64,000 nt of DNA from Yamagishiella unicocca (taxonomy: Eukaryota > Chlorophyta > Chlorophyceae > Chlamydomonadales > Volvocaceae). Where the stretch lies: NCBI GenBank assembly GCA_003116995.1, contig BDSL01000056.1, forward strand, positions 248,001 to 312,000. Reading direction: 5' to 3'. The position numbers were made by a program, and so were the translations under genes. Numbering within the stretch: the stretch's first letter is position 1; every line of letters starts with the position of its first letter. Positions 22,571 through 35,700 of the stretch are shown one piece after another. The notes under the pieces were generated by a model that was not told the origin of the DNA, made no database searches, and saw only the letters and a list, made by a program, of their open reading frames with translations.

Positions 22571-25500
22571 ATGGCGGCTCGCACGTGCAGCCATCCTCTG
22601 GACACGGCGCTATTAGATGACCTGGCGGGAACGGGCGCGGCCGGCGGCGGCGGCGGGGCGGCGGCTGAGTACGGCAGTGGCGGCGTCGGCGTCGGCGGCT
22701 TCCTGGTCTCTATCTCCGACGGCCTCTTCGGACCTATTGATTGCGGCGGCGGCGGCGGCGGCGGCGGCTGGCTCCTGGGCGGCGTCGCGCAGCGTCTGCT
22801 CAGTATGGGCTCCCTGGAGATGCGCGCGCTGGACCAGATGCTTGTCGGCGGTGGTGCCGTACAGATGGCGTCGCCGTCGCCGTCGCCGACCGCCTGCGCG
22901 CTGGGCCTGGCGCCGGCGCTGGCGCCGCCGGCCGAGACCAAAGACGCGGCAACCAACAACCGTCCAAGCACCGGTGCAGTCCCCCAAAGTGACGCATCGT
23001 TCGCAACGGGTGATGTGTTTCGTACGGCGGCTCCTGTCACCGCCGTCACCCAACCTGGCGGCGCTGATGCCAGCCTCGTGGCCAGCGCCGGCGCTGTAGC
23101 TGAGCCATGCCTTGCTTCGACGCAACCGCCTAGCAGGCTGGATCGCGCCGTGGCCCCTGGCGGCAGCCCCGTCCAGCAGCACGACGCCACTGACCAACTT
23201 CAGCCGGCGGCGGCGGCGACGGCGGCCGCAGCCCCTGCCATCGCATCCGGACTGGGCGCCAGCAGCCCAAGCACCGGCGACGGCGACGGCCGTCGCGCGC
23301 TGGCCTCCGAAACCACTCCATCGGCCTTGCTCCAGAACCACAGCCCGGAGCCTCATGGCCCCCAGTCGCAGCCGCAGCCCCCTCCTGGACAATGCTCGGG
23401 CCATGCGCCTCACCACCACCACCACCTCCCGACCGCCGCGGTCCTATCGCAACTTGGCATGGCCCCTCCCCAAAACCCTTACACCGCTGCCCAGCCCCAA
23501 GTCTACGGCCACCAGCCGCCCTCCTTCCAGCATTACCCGCAGCACCCGCCAAGCGCCTATGGGCCCGCAGCCAACAACACCCTTCCAGCGTCCTTCATGC
23601 CAACCCCGCCGCCGATGTCGTACGGCAGCAGCTACACTCCGTCGCCACGTGGCCCGTACGGCAACGCTCACGACGGCGGCGGCTACGTACCGCATCAGGT
23701 GGCCATGCGTCCCATGCAGGACTTCCCCAAACACTACGACCACCAAAACCAACAGCAACAACAGCAGCAACAACAGCAGCAGCAACAGCAGCAGCACCAA
23801 CAGCCCCAGCATCCAGCCGGTGACACCGTCTCCGGCGGCCACGCCGGCGGTGCCCCAGGGAGGCAGCCGCCGTACAACCCCGGTTGCGCGTACAACCACA
23901 ACGGTAAGTACGGCAGCCATGACACCATCTGCGCGCACTGCAGCTCCTGCCACGTCGAGCGGCGTGAATCAGCTGGATCAACGGTGACCAACAACGGCGG
24001 CGTCGCGGCGGTGACGGCGGCGTCAACTGGCGAGAGGGCCGCTCACGGCGGCAACGCCGGCGGCAGCGGCGGCAACGGCGGCGGCGGCGGCGGCCAGGAG
24101 GGTCATCCGGCCACCTTTGGCCGCATGTCGTACGGCCGGGAGGCGCACAGCAGCGGCGGCGGGTCCGTAGGTCACCATATGAGAGCCGGGGATCTCGTCC
24201 ACTCGGGCGCCGGCGGCTCGTCGCCGTACGCCAAGTCGAGCTACAGCTGCCACCAACAGCATGGCCAGGGGCCGAACTTCCCAATGCCTGGTGGCGGCGG
24301 CGGCCATACTTCCAGCGCGCTCCAATACCAACAGCAACCTGGCAGCCGTACCTACGGCAGCTCCGGCGGCGGTGCCGACACGGCTGCCGCTGCCGGCGCC
24401 CGCGGCGGGCCTTATGAGCAGCACCCGCCGCCGTATACCCAACCACAGTACGGACATGGCGTGGCGACAGCCCCGCCGGCACCTTCGCCTGCGATGTACG
24501 GCATGCCGTCGGCGCCGTCATCGCACGACCATCTCCATTCTGCACCCATGTGGTTCACCAGCCCGACCCATGGGTCATTTGACAGGCAGTCGGATCCCAA
24601 TCACTCTGGTCATGCAGCGGCGGAGGCCTACTACAACCACGGCCTCTCCACGCCGCCGGTGCCGGCGCCACCGCCAACGCACCTGCAGCAGCAGCAGCAG
24701 CAGCCGCGGGCCCCTCAGCATTACGCGCATCATGCGGGGGGTTTTCAAGAGGCTGCACCCCACCCGCACTATCAACTGCACGCCTACCATGGCGGCCACC
24801 CGCAGCACCAGCCGCAGCAGCACCACCACCACCACCACCAGCATCAACAACAGCAGCAGCAGCAACATCAGCACCAGCAACACCAGCATCAACAACAGCA
24901 GCAACAGCAACAGCAGCAACAGCAGCAGCAACAGCAGCACCAGCAGCGACAGTGGTTGTCAGTGCCGCCAACGGACCCACTGGAGCTCGCGCCCCTGTCA
25001 CCGGTAGACGTCAGCGGCCGCAGCGGTTTGTACGAGTCCGCGCTGATGACGAAGATCACGGCGGTTGCGCGCCGACAATCCGAGAGCTGCCGGGCCGCCA
25101 GCGTCGAGGTGGTGGCGCGACACAGCTCTTGCGAGCTGCCCTTGCCGCCACCGCCGCACCAGCACCAGCACCAGCAGCTGCACCAGCACCAGCAGCAGCA
25201 GCAGCCGATGCTACCGCCGCACTTCTTGGCGGGACGTGATGAGCGACAAACCAGCGCCGTCAGCGACTGCAGCGTCGCACTGCGCGACCTGCTCCGCGGC
25301 GGCGGCGGCGGCGGCAGCGGAATGTACGACGGCAACCATGACATGCGCGGCGCCATGGCGGCGCTGCTCAGCGACGACGCCGACGACGTGCCGCTCGCGT
25401 ACCTGCAGCGGGGGGCGTCCACCGCCGCTGCCGCCGCCGCCGCCTTCAGCGGCGCAGGGCTGCTGTATCCACCTCCAGCCGCGCCCGGCTACTCTGGCGG

Positions 25501-28500
25501 CGGCGGCGTCGGTATAGAAGTGATGCTTTCCGGAGCGTCGGTGCCAGTGGCCGCTCCCATTAACCTCACCCGCCGGGCCAGCGTTCGGAGGGCTGCGAAG
25601 GCCGGCGCCAGCGGTGGCGGCGACGACGGCGACGGCAGTGGCAGCGGCGGCAGCGCCAAGCCTAGGCCCAAAGCTAGATGCAAGCCGAAGCCTAGGACAA
25701 GACGCGCAGGTGGCGACCTGGCGGAGGTAGTGGCGGCGGCCGTCGCCGCCGCGGCGGCGCCGTCGGCAGCGCCACCGCCGCCGCCATCTCGCGCCCGCGC
25801 GCCCAAGCGCAGCGCCGCGATGGCAGCGCTGCATCAGATGACGGCGTTGGGCGGCTCCGTGCAGAGCCGTTCCTCCAGCGGAGGCAGCCGCTCTGGCACC
25901 GCGGGTGGCGGGGCCGCCGGCGACGGCGACGCCGATTACGACGGCGGTGAGGAGGAGGATGCCGGCGACAAGAAGCGCTCGTCGCAGTACCGGGGGGTGA
26001 CAAAGCACCGGCGCAGTGGCAGGTGAGGTTGGGGGTGAGGGCATTGATGGGCAAGGGTTGAGACTTGAGAAGTTTGCTGGGCGATCAGCGGTTGGGGAGC
26101 CAAGCATGGATGCTTGGAGGGGGTGGCTTAAAAAAAACGGTTAAAGCTGGCGGTAATACGTAACTGCGGAGGGCGCACGCGACCAAGGATCCAGGTCGTG
26201 CAAGGCCTACCGTGTCGTACGTGTGCAAATCCCGAAGTGAATAGTGAATCTGGTGGGGGGCCTGGTGTCAGGTAGTATGAACGCGTGGAGTGAGCAGCCG
26301 AGCAGCACGTAGGGAGAGGTGCCTGGCCTAGCCAAGCTAGAGCCAGGGTCAGCCGTCATCGCGGCGACAGACTGGAGGCACACAGCTAGGTTGTTCCATG
26401 TCGCGATCAGCACGCGCCTGGTGCTTGGAGCAGGTGTTCGTCGATAAAGGCTACGATTACGCAGCAGGTGCGTGCAGCAGTTCGAACACATGGCTCCAGC
26501 TGTCAAACGCTGTGGTCGAGGACCGAGCGCTGGAACTTACAAGCACCTTGGATCAAAACGTTTCCCGACGCCTCACCGTAGTTTGCTGATACTTCGTTAT
26601 TAACCTAGGCCACTGAATTCCTCACCGGTAGATCGATATGATATTTGTCTTCCCTACGCGACCAGCAAACTCTCATCCAAACAAGCGCTGTGCGCATCCT
26701 GTATTTCAGTACATACGGTTGTTGATTTGTAGCAAGCGGTCCTTACCAAACTCACGGTCGTGCCCAGCAGGACCCGATGGCGCATCCGACGGTGCCCGCA
26801 GCCCAGACAACAGCCACCGACGTTGTTGCCTCGACGGCCCCGCCTCTGACCCCGCCTCCGCTCCTCTCACCTCCCGGGCAGGTGGGAGGCGCACATCTGG
26901 GTCAAGGACATCGGGCGGCAAGTGTACTTGGGTGGCTACGAGGAGGAAGAGCACGCGGCGGAGGCGTACGATGTGGCGGCGCTTAAATGCAAGGGCACCA
27001 AGGTACCGCTGTGCGGGCGTCGGATGTACGCGAACTTACTACACGACGTCCCTACCCATGCCTGCCCGTCGCCCATTACTACAGCACTGCCCACCCACGC
27101 ACGCGACGCAAAGCCCTGACCCGACCCCTAGTCCCCAACCCGGCCCCTGCCACCAACCCGACCCCTAGTCCCCGACCCGGCCCCTGCCACCAACCCGGCC
27201 CCTGCCACCAACCCGCCCCCTAGTCCCCGACCCGGCCCCTGCCACCAACCCGGCCCCTGCCACCAACCCGGCCCCTGCCACCAACCCGACCCCTAGTCCC
27301 CGACCCGGCCCCTGCCACCAACCCGACCCCTAGTCCCCAACCCGGCCCCTGCCACCAACCCGGCCCCTGCCGCCCCGCACCTCCGGTGTATCCCAACCCG
27401 CCCGCAGGGCGTCCGCACGAACTTCGCCCTCCCCCGCTACTACGGGTTGCTGTCCTCCCTGGAGTCCATCAGCCTCGAGGAGCTCATCATGGCCGTACGC
27501 CGCCAGAGCCAGGCGAGTGGGGCAGGAGTTGGGGGCCACCGCCACCACCACCACCACCACCACCGCACCGCACCACACCGCAACACTACCACACAACATG
27601 ACACAACAACACAACGCAACACAGTCAAAATAAGAAATCAGAAACTGCCGAGTGTAGCTTGTTCCCTCCACAAACTCTCCCGCTCATCCCCGCGGGGGTT
27701 TTCCTTGCAACCCCCGCTCATCCCCACGCATCCCCTCCGCCCGCCGACCCCCGCAGGGCTTCAGCCGGGGCAGCTCCACCTACCGTGGCGTCACCGCCCA
27801 CCCGTCAGGCCGCTGGGAGTCCCGCATCGGTATCCCAGGATCCAAACACATCTACCTGGGCCTCTTCGAGCACGAACGAGACGCCGCCGCCGCGTACGAC
27901 AGGTCGTTGGTACGGCTGCGTGGCTCCGCCGCCGCCACCAACTTCTCCCTGTCCGAGTACCGGCCCGAGCTGGCGGAGTACCACACCTTCCAGCAGGTCG
28001 GCTGGGGGCGGAGGGGAGGGAGGGGTGCGGGTGGGGGGAAAGAGAGAGGGGTAGGTGGGGGAGGGGAGGCGAGGGAGGGAGGAGAGGGGTGCGGGAGGGA
28101 GGGGAGGGGAGAAGGAGTTTGGCTCTCTGCAAGCAGGGTGACGAAGGACGGGGGGATGAGGTGATGTGACTCAACCCACGCGGCACTTGGACTGTGTTTC
28201 AGCGACTGACCCGCGGGTCATTTCCCGTACGACCCTGCATTCCCGCGCAACCAGCCGTCCTTCCCCCTCCCAAGCCATACACATCCCCACTCTGATCCGT
28301 TCCTCGCCCCGCAGGCCATGCTGCTCCGAGACCAGCGAATGGCGCCAGTGACGAAGGCCGGCGCCGACTTCGAAAAATGGATAAAGGCCGGCTTCAAGGC
28401 CTTCCCCCACCTCGCCGCCGCGCCGGTTGCTGCCGCCGGCGAGGAGGCAGCTGCCCGGGAGTTTGAGCTGCGCGGTGGCGGCGGCGGCGTCGGCGGGGCA

Positions 28501-28632
28501 ATGCTGGCGCCGGCAGCGAGCGCCGCCGCCGCCAGCAGCGCCAGCCCTATCGCGGCGGTTATGGCCATGGCGGCGGCGGCGGCCGCAAGCGCGATGGCTG
28601 CCGGCGGTGGCGGCGGCGGCACTCTCACTTGA
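22571..28632 (+). CDS. Double AP2-domain transcription factor with long Gln/His-rich N-terminus
   Basis: Five exons: 22571-26022, 26882-27002, 27408-27512, 27757-27996 and 28315-28632, for 1411 residues. The first AP2 repeat starts at residue about 1136 ([20 protein letters not shown]) and continues through [20 protein letters not shown] in exon 2. A linker ([12 protein letters not shown]...VRRQSQ) joins it to the second repeat, from residue about 1233 ([35 protein letters not shown]). Repeat-linker-repeat is the AP2/ANT-type layout of plant and algal DNA-binding regulators, so nuclear action is expected; target genes are unknown. The first 1130 residues are low complexity: a Gln tract at about 394-414, His/Gln runs at about 745-795, Gly and Ala runs, and a basic Lys/Arg stretch near 1030-1050 that could be a nuclear localisation signal. 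The ATG at 22571 is the first in frame. Intron 3 starts with GC rather than GT. Confidence 0.88.
23746..23812 (+). repeat. CAA/CAG tract coding polyglutamine in the AP2 gene
   Basis: A run of about 20 CAA and CAG codons interrupted by a His codon. Mixing of the two codons suggests selection on the protein or an old repeat rather than a fresh pure expansion. Confidence 0.85.
24805..24955 (+). repeat. CAC/CAG/CAA tract coding a His/Gln-rich segment in the AP2 gene
   Basis: About 50 codons are nearly all His or Gln, with a His block followed by interleaved Gln-His and a final Gln run. It stays in frame with the AP2 domains. Confidence 0.85.
27117..27378. repeat. About 18-bp minisatellite in AP2 gene intron 2
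   Basis: Tandem CCGGCCCCTGCCACCAAC units alternate with CCCGACCCCTAGTCCCC units. They fill most of the intron between exons 2 and 3 and end about 30 bases before the exon 3 acceptor. Confidence 0.8.
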
Positions 28633-30419
28633 GCTGTGTATGACAACGACTGAAGACGCATGTGCGTCGCTGCGGCTGCGGCGGCGGCGGTAGCACCTGC
28701 TGCTGCTGTGGCTCCGGCTGCTGCGGCTGCTGTGGCTGCGGCTGCTGTGGCTACTGCGGCTGCGGTTGCGGCGGCTGCCTCTGGTAGTAAGAGAAGCCAA
28801 CTAAGCATGAGCAACAAACCAAGGCCAATCAAGGCCAATTTGGGCGGACGATTGACAAGCACGCGACAGCAGCAATCTTCCTATCTACATCGCAACGAAC
28901 GTCTCTCACACTTCAGTTAACGTTACAACGCCCAAAACGTGGTTTCACAGGACGCTCGGCCCTTGTGGGTGGCCGCCAAGGGGCATTCGTACGGCGGTAC
29001 GGTGAACGGATAGGCAACACACGAGTTGCGAGGGAGGGTTGCTTGGGTCCGGGCCCAGTAGTCGAGTGTGGCAGCAAGGAGGAGCTATGGGCTGGCACGG
29101 GGCTGCAACCAAGGGCATGTGTCAGCAACCCCGTATGGAGTTAGGATTTTTGGTTTGCTTATGGTGGTGATCAAAACATGGGAGTAATGGACGGTGGGCT
29201 TCTACTGCACGTCGCGTTCCGCTGAACGAGAAGACACACGAGGTACATATGAAATGGCGAGGTCGAGCAGGGGCAGGCAGCCTGGAAAGGCGTGGTTCCC
29301 GAATGCAATGCAAGCATATGACGGCGGGCGGCTTGCGCACGGTCGTGGAAGAGGTGGCCGGGTAGGGCAGGGCAGGCGGGGGGTTGCGAAGCTCAAAAGG
29401 AAGGGTGAAGAGGGTTTGGCGGGCTGAGAGGCAGGCCGCGCGAGGTCATGCTTGCCTGCCTGGGTGTGGGCGGGCATGTAGGTATCCTGGCTGGGTGAGG
29501 GGGGTTACATAAAAGAACCGGTGGGGATGGGGTTCCCTGGTGATGGTGGCGCGACGGAGCTGCAAGTGGGTCACCCGGTGGGGCCAAGCCGCCCCATCTC
29601 CCCGCTAGCAACCTCGCCTACTGGCCTGCCTGCCTTCCGAGTCCCCTCCTTCCCACTTCGCTCCTACTCGCTGATGCGGCGGTGTTTAGCGTATCAGGTT
29701 CGGGGAGATGCATAGGACGGCCTCATGGCCAGCTGCATGGGATCGCGACCAGCCGGACGGCAGCGGACGGTCCTTGCGAAGGGAGCGATCCGACGCGTCT
29801 TATAAACCGGGCGATACGCTGCGCGAAAACACGGCTTGCGGCTGGGAGAGATTGGCTGGTCGCAGGAGAACTCGCCCAGCACGTGCGGTGCGCAGAGCGC
29901 GTGGTATGTTCGTTGTGTGTTACAGTGTAGTGACACTAGATATGTGTGTGAGTGTCCTGGCGGGTATGTACTGATATTTTTGTTGGATAAAACGAACGCT
30001 TCCTCTCAAAGTGCTATATCGAGCATTAGGCATACCTTGCGTGTGTAGACTCACGGACTGCCCAGCGGCAGCAGCGGCCGCCATGGCGTTCCATCTATCG
30101 GGTCCCCGGGCGATCAGATCATTGGGCGCGTTCAGGGAACAAAATATGCGCGCCACCAGCTCCAGTGCGCCTAGGATACATTCGATGCCATGAGGTGATG
30201 CAAGTAGGTATCTAGGCTGTGACGTGACGTGACGTCTGCAGGCGGTGCAAGCATTCCGCGGAGGAGCCGGGTCGCGAGTCCGGTCCGGGCTCTCGCTCGC
30301 TGGCGGTTGAGTACCGGTAATCGAAGTCGGCCTCACCTACCTGGTGCACAGGTGTTTGCATGTGCTGCGTGGGGTGGCGGCAGTAGTGCGTTTACCGGCG
30401 CGACGATTCTGGTGCGTAG

Positions 30420-30474
30420 TTGGTTTTATCGGTTGGCGGTTGGCTGAAGTTGGTTTTATCGGTTGGCGGTTGGC
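30420..30474. repeat. 30-bp direct repeat, two units
   Basis: TTGGTTTTATCGGTTGGCGG plus TTGGC occurs twice, the first followed by TGAAG. Confidence 0.8.
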
Positions 30475-31749
30475 ATCTTTGTGCATGTGCATGGCGGTCT
30501 GTTGCAGGGGCAACCCAGCCACCGTCCACCAGGCGCGCTGCGGCTCCAACACATCCGCACCCTATCCGGCGATGCGTACGTCCCAAGTGCAGTAAATGGT
30601 CTTGTTGGCGGTGGTTGTGGGTATAGCCGTTGTCACCGTCGTCGTGACTCATCTGGGTAGGGCTTCAGCAGCGCATGGCGGATATCGTGTCGTATCCGAT
30701 TGCCGTTGGTGGTTGTTGTTTGACGCTATCTGCTATCCAGAGGCCCCTTATCCATACATGGTCATTAGATTTAATGTTACTTGTAGCAATGGATCGTACT
30801 CGTAGCAGCGATGGTGAACGAAGGTGGATTGGATTCCAGCTGACAGCTAGTTTAAGCGAAGGTGCAAAGCAATTCGGGGGGGGGCATTTTTTGACCCACA
30901 TGTTGGCTGGGTGTTGCCGGAACGAACGCAAGGCGTGTGGAATACGCGGCCACATGCCTTGCTCCTTTCGGCAGCGCACATAGGGTATGACGTGGTACAA
31001 TGCTGCGGTTGCTTGTAGGGCAACACATCCACCACGCATTGGCTGGGCTGGAGCCGTCTAGGGTTTCCCGGGCGTCTGCTGCCACGTGGCTTTGCCTCAT
31101 CAAACCTGCTCACCTGGCTATGTTGTTAATGTCGGCTTGACGGCGTTCGTGCGTACAGAATACCGTACGTGTGATGTCCGGCAGGCCATCCAAAGTTACC
31201 TTATTAAGCTAATAGTACTTGAATCCCTTATTATTCGGCGCCTACCTTGCAGACCGCAGTTCCGTAATTATGGTTTTGTGAGCGCACCGCCTTCCTCCAG
31301 GGGGGAGCTCCGTCAGCACTTGAGGCGGTCGTCCGCGCGTGGGAAGTAAAGTGGTCGCGGCTTTGCAGCCGCCGACCAGCGTGACGTGGCAGTACGCCTG
31401 CGTTACTCACAGATACGCATGTGTGCATGCGCCAACCCTAAACGGTCCCGACCCTAGCAACCCTAGTACTGTTTTATGGAGGCTCGAGGTTCTAAAACAT
31501 GTTCGACTTCTGTGCGAAGATTTGGGTCAAGGTGTACAATATTCATGTCTTGTCTATTCCACTAGCAGTCTTATCGTCGATTGTGCATCATCACCCTTAT
31601 CATCACGATCAACGCTATCGCCGACCAAAAGCGTCATGTAACTCGCAAGACAGGCTCTCACCTCACCTCACCGAGTTGCTGACTGCCGTTATTTTGCCTC
31701 TGGGCTGTCGGCTGGAGTTGTGGTGGTTCGCCTTCGTTCCGGTGCACTT

Positions 31750-31855
31750 CGGTTTCGTTCTCTTTCAGCTCCTTCAGTGTCAGGCGGCGTACGCCATGTT
31801 GCGATGTGCCCGATGGTTCTACCTTTAGGTCTGGAACCTACTGCACAAGGTACTA
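31750..31855 (+). repeat. Dispersed repeat family A copy
   Basis: CTCCTTCAGTGTCAGGCG, a short insertion, then GATGTGCCCGATGGTTCTAC and GGTCTGGAACC. It keeps the T/C-rich lead-in seen at the other sites. Confidence 0.55.
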
Positions 31856-32779
31856 CCACCTCACCGGATCCTCCAGCCGGCAGTCAGCTGTGGAAGGCGG
31901 GCCCGTTGCCGAATGCAGGATGCGTGCATGGCCCCCTTGTTCCGTCGGACCACGCGTTAGGCTTACCGCCACGCACATCAGGCACGTGGGCGACAGACCA
32001 CCCTATGCTGCCTGATGCTGCGAAGCTAGGCTGGAAACGTCTGACGTGATGAGCCATTCTGGAGCGCATGCAAAAGCGCTGTGTAGCGTCCTACGCATTA
32101 ACCTCTCTAGCACAGGCACGTCCTGTCAGTCGCCGACGGTGGGTGTGGTCCTACGTGGCACTCACCGAAGGCTTGACAGCCACCAGAGCGTCGCCGCCAG
32201 ACAGGGCCAGACTCATTCGCCGAGGGCTGCGATGGTGGCTAGGAGAAACAAGGCGCGGCATTATTGGAAACGACGGTCCCATTCTTTCCGGTGCGGGCCA
32301 GGGCGGGTCGACCAGCCTCGCCGGCTTTGGCTGTCATGACTGCAACTAATGGGATATAGCAGCTTCACGAAGAGGGGCTGCGAAGCACAGGGCAGCGGCG
32401 GCCTGCTTTAGCGGCTCGGCAGGTAGCTCGGCTCGGCCTAACGCACACCGTACTACGACCGGTGCATCATGCAAACTTAGTTGCTGTAGGAAGCCGCCGT
32501 TATTAATACCCGGCTACATGCCTCCTGTCTGCAATGATTGCTGTCTGCAAACATGTACTCGCGGTCGCTATATAATGGGATAGTTTCTCTTGGACCGAAA
32601 GCCACCACGACCACTTATCGGGTCGTTCGATGCAGCGCGCTTGCCAAGAAGAGTAGGTTACGCTGAAATTCGAATATGTGTCTTTGGACAAAGTTGGGCT
32701 ACGGGCGACAGGAAAGCTGCTGCAATTATACCAACTGCGACCAAGGCAAGGGACTTACGCGCTGCCTTGGCATGCGCAG

Positions 32780-35700
32780 AGAGCTACTACGAGTTGATGG
32801 GAGTGGCGCCCACGGCATCCGGAGACGAGATCAGAGCAGCGTACAGGTGGGCTGCGGCTCGCCGCCAGCAACAGCGGCAGCCTGGGCCGGCGAGAGGACC
32901 GGCGCCTCCGGGTGTGGCGCTGCAGCAGCGCCCCGCTTCGCGCGTCGGACCCCTTCGGGACCCCAGTTCCCCTGCCGCTGCCCTACCCTACCCGCGCCGC
33001 TGCTGTAATGCTGGAAATGTTACAAGCCGCGCTGCACGCCTGCTGACTTCCCCTGGCCCGCCCCTCCCGCCAAGCCCTGTACACGCGCTCCGCTGCTGAG
33101 ATGCCCTGGCGCCCGCGCGCCCCCCCCGCAGGTCGCTGGCCAAGTCCCTGCATCCTGATGTCAGTCAGGAGGTGAGCACCCAGGGGCCCGAGGGGCCAGG
33201 AGAGAGGAGAGAGGAGCTGGGGGCTAGGGGCTGGGGGCTGGGAGCCAGTAGCGGGGGCCGAGGGGGGTTTGATAAGAGAATCCGCGAATCCACGGCCGAC
33301 AAACCGAGGGCGGTGAAGGGGGGACAGGGGTCACGGGGCACAGGATCGGCTGCGCTGGGTTGGTCGAAGGCGGCAGCACGCGCTCGTGGGTCTGTGAATA
33401 GCGATGCAAGGCCCTGCAGGCACATACGCTGTCGCTCTTGCGTCAGCTGTTGGTTGGGCTCAGTTGGGTTGGTGCCTGCCCCCGCGTGCCTCCCTGCCCC
33501 TCGCGGCAGGACGACTCGCAGGAGGTGTTTGCCGAGATCAACCGGGCGTATGCTGTGCTGTCAGACCAGGAGCAGCGTGGGAAGTACGACTATCTCTGGA
33601 AGTACGAACAGGTACGGACGGGGCGCGAACGGGTGTGGAAAGTGGGAAGGGGCGGCCCGCGGCGGCTCCTGCCTGGTCGCGGGGGCATGGAGACCGGGTC
33701 TCGGAGCGCGCACGGTGGGGTTGGTTGGTCGTTGGGCCGTGCTGCGGCGCTCCACACCAGGCGCTCCGAAGCCGGGCCACAGCAAATAAGATAGCGCACG
33801 CGTGTGTGTATGTGTTTCGCTGCCCAAGGGCGTGTGTGCGTGGCGCGCACCTGCCGCCCACGTGGGCGCACTCGTAAGGCCCACGCGGAGGCACTCGTAA
33901 CGCCGTAAGGCCCGCATGGAGGCATTCATAAGGCCCAGGGACGGGTCTTCGTGGCGCAGCCTGCGGCTGTAGGAGCCCCCCGGGAGCAGACCTCGCCGCG
34001 GCCCCCGCCCCGGACGGCGCCGCTACCGAGACGGCGAATCCACCTGTCTGCCAGTGCTGCCAGTGGAGCCATGTCGCGACTTCCCCGTCTCGCCCCCCCA
34101 CCCGGGTCCAGTAGCATGCGCGCACGTCCCGGTGTCCGAAGGACTGTGCGCCCACTACATTTCCCCAGTCGAGTTACCGGTTCTTTTCTGTACCCTCCGG
34201 GTACCCACAGGAGCGCCTTGAGGCAGCCGACAGCGGCCTGCCCCTGTCGGGCGAGGATGCGGAGCGGGCCGCCGCCCTGGAGCAGCTGGAGGTGAGGAGC
34301 GACGGGGGGGAGGGAGGGTTGCAAGGAAGGCCCGTGTACGCGAGAAAGACCGTTAAGGGGAGGGGGGCTGGCGGGCGCGCGAATTGGGGTCGTCGTACGG
34401 CGCCGTTTTATTACCAACTTATTTCAGCGGGCGTTGCGCAACTGGGAAGGTATGGGATGTGGGCCTGGGGCGGAGGATGGCGATCGGGATCTCTGTGTGG
34501 TGCTGATGTCGGCACTGTTGCGGAATCGCGCATCCCGTTCTTTCCCACTGGCGCTCCTGCGCCGGGGACATCCTTAGCGCTGCTGGATGTCCGTGGTGCC
34601 GGGGCGTCAGTGGGGAGAACGGGGTGCGTTACTCCGCACAGACACGCCGGCGTTGGAGTCGCTGAGCGTGCTACGCGTACGGCGCGGGTGGTGATGCCGC
34701 CGGCGGTAAGGGTGAAAAAGGTGCTTCAAGCTGGTGGCTGGCCGGCATGGTCACTGCCACTGACGCAGCATTTCACCATCCACCCATCAAGCCCACCCAG
34801 TCCACCTCGCCTTGCCTGCCCCTGGCACGACGCCCTCAAAAAAGACCCAGTGTCGTACACCCCCACTGTGTACGATACTGTGTACGGCACCGCCCACCGC
34901 CTGCACCTCGTAACCCCACAACGTAACCCCACGCACCCGCCCTCCCACACCGCTCATCCACCGGGGAGCAGTCCACACACCTGGAGGCTGAGCGGGCGCG
35001 GAGGATGGCGACCGAGGCGCGGAGGGCGGCTGAGAGAGCCAAGAAGGCGGCGGCGGCGCAGGTGGGGGCTGGGGGCTGGAGCTGGGGCGAGGGGGAAGTG
35101 GGGAGGCGGACGGCGTATGAGGTGCATCTCTGTGTTTCGCCGAGAGAAGTTGCTCAGTCGCGGCTCCTCCGTGTCAGTTCCTTGGTGCGAGGAGAAGGTG
35201 CTTTCCTTTAGTAGGGGGAGGGGGAGGGGGTTCGAGGAAGACCCGTGGGTGCCAGGAAAAAGCGTTTAGAACAGACGTTTGGAGATGCATGCTGGAGAAC
35301 TGGGTTGGGGATACTAAAGCCGAAGGTCGGAATATGACCTTTGGCGGCTAAGCTCAAGCGGCTACGGCGAGACACAGACAGGGGGAGGGGGGAGGGCGCT
35401 GCGTGGCCGGCCTAAGGGTTCGCCCAAGGATGCTTTGCCCCTGCTTCGTGACCGGCCCCGTGACCCACATGACCCACACGACAGGTCCGGGAGGCACGGA
35501 GGCAGGCAGCCGCTGCCGCAGCCGCTGCCACAGCCGCGGCTACCTCGGCAGCGGCGGCAGCTGCACGACCAGGCGATGCCGCCAGGGGGGCCGGTCGCGT
35601 AGCGGGCGGTGCTGCTGCTGCTGCCGCCGCTGGCGGCATAGATGCGGGTGCGGATGCGGAGGCCACGAGGCGAGGCGGCGGCACCAAGACGCGCAACAGG

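Larger units (their letters stand above)
28633..32779. other. Gene-free stretch between the AP2 and J-domain genes
   Basis: 28633-28780 continues as GCTGCGGCTG-rich sequence and is probably AP2 3' UTR. The rest has no domain-bearing frame. A 30-bp repeat (TTGGTTTTATCGGTTGGCGG) occurs twice at 30420-30474, and a family A copy lies at 31750-31850. The missing first exon of the J-domain gene should be near the end of this stretch. Confidence 0.5.

Noticed and set aside
22387..25422. Long minus-strand and off-frame open frames opposite the AP2 gene
   Set aside because: They are shadows of GC-rich triplet-repeat coding sequence; only the frame ending in the AP2 domains has recognisable motifs.
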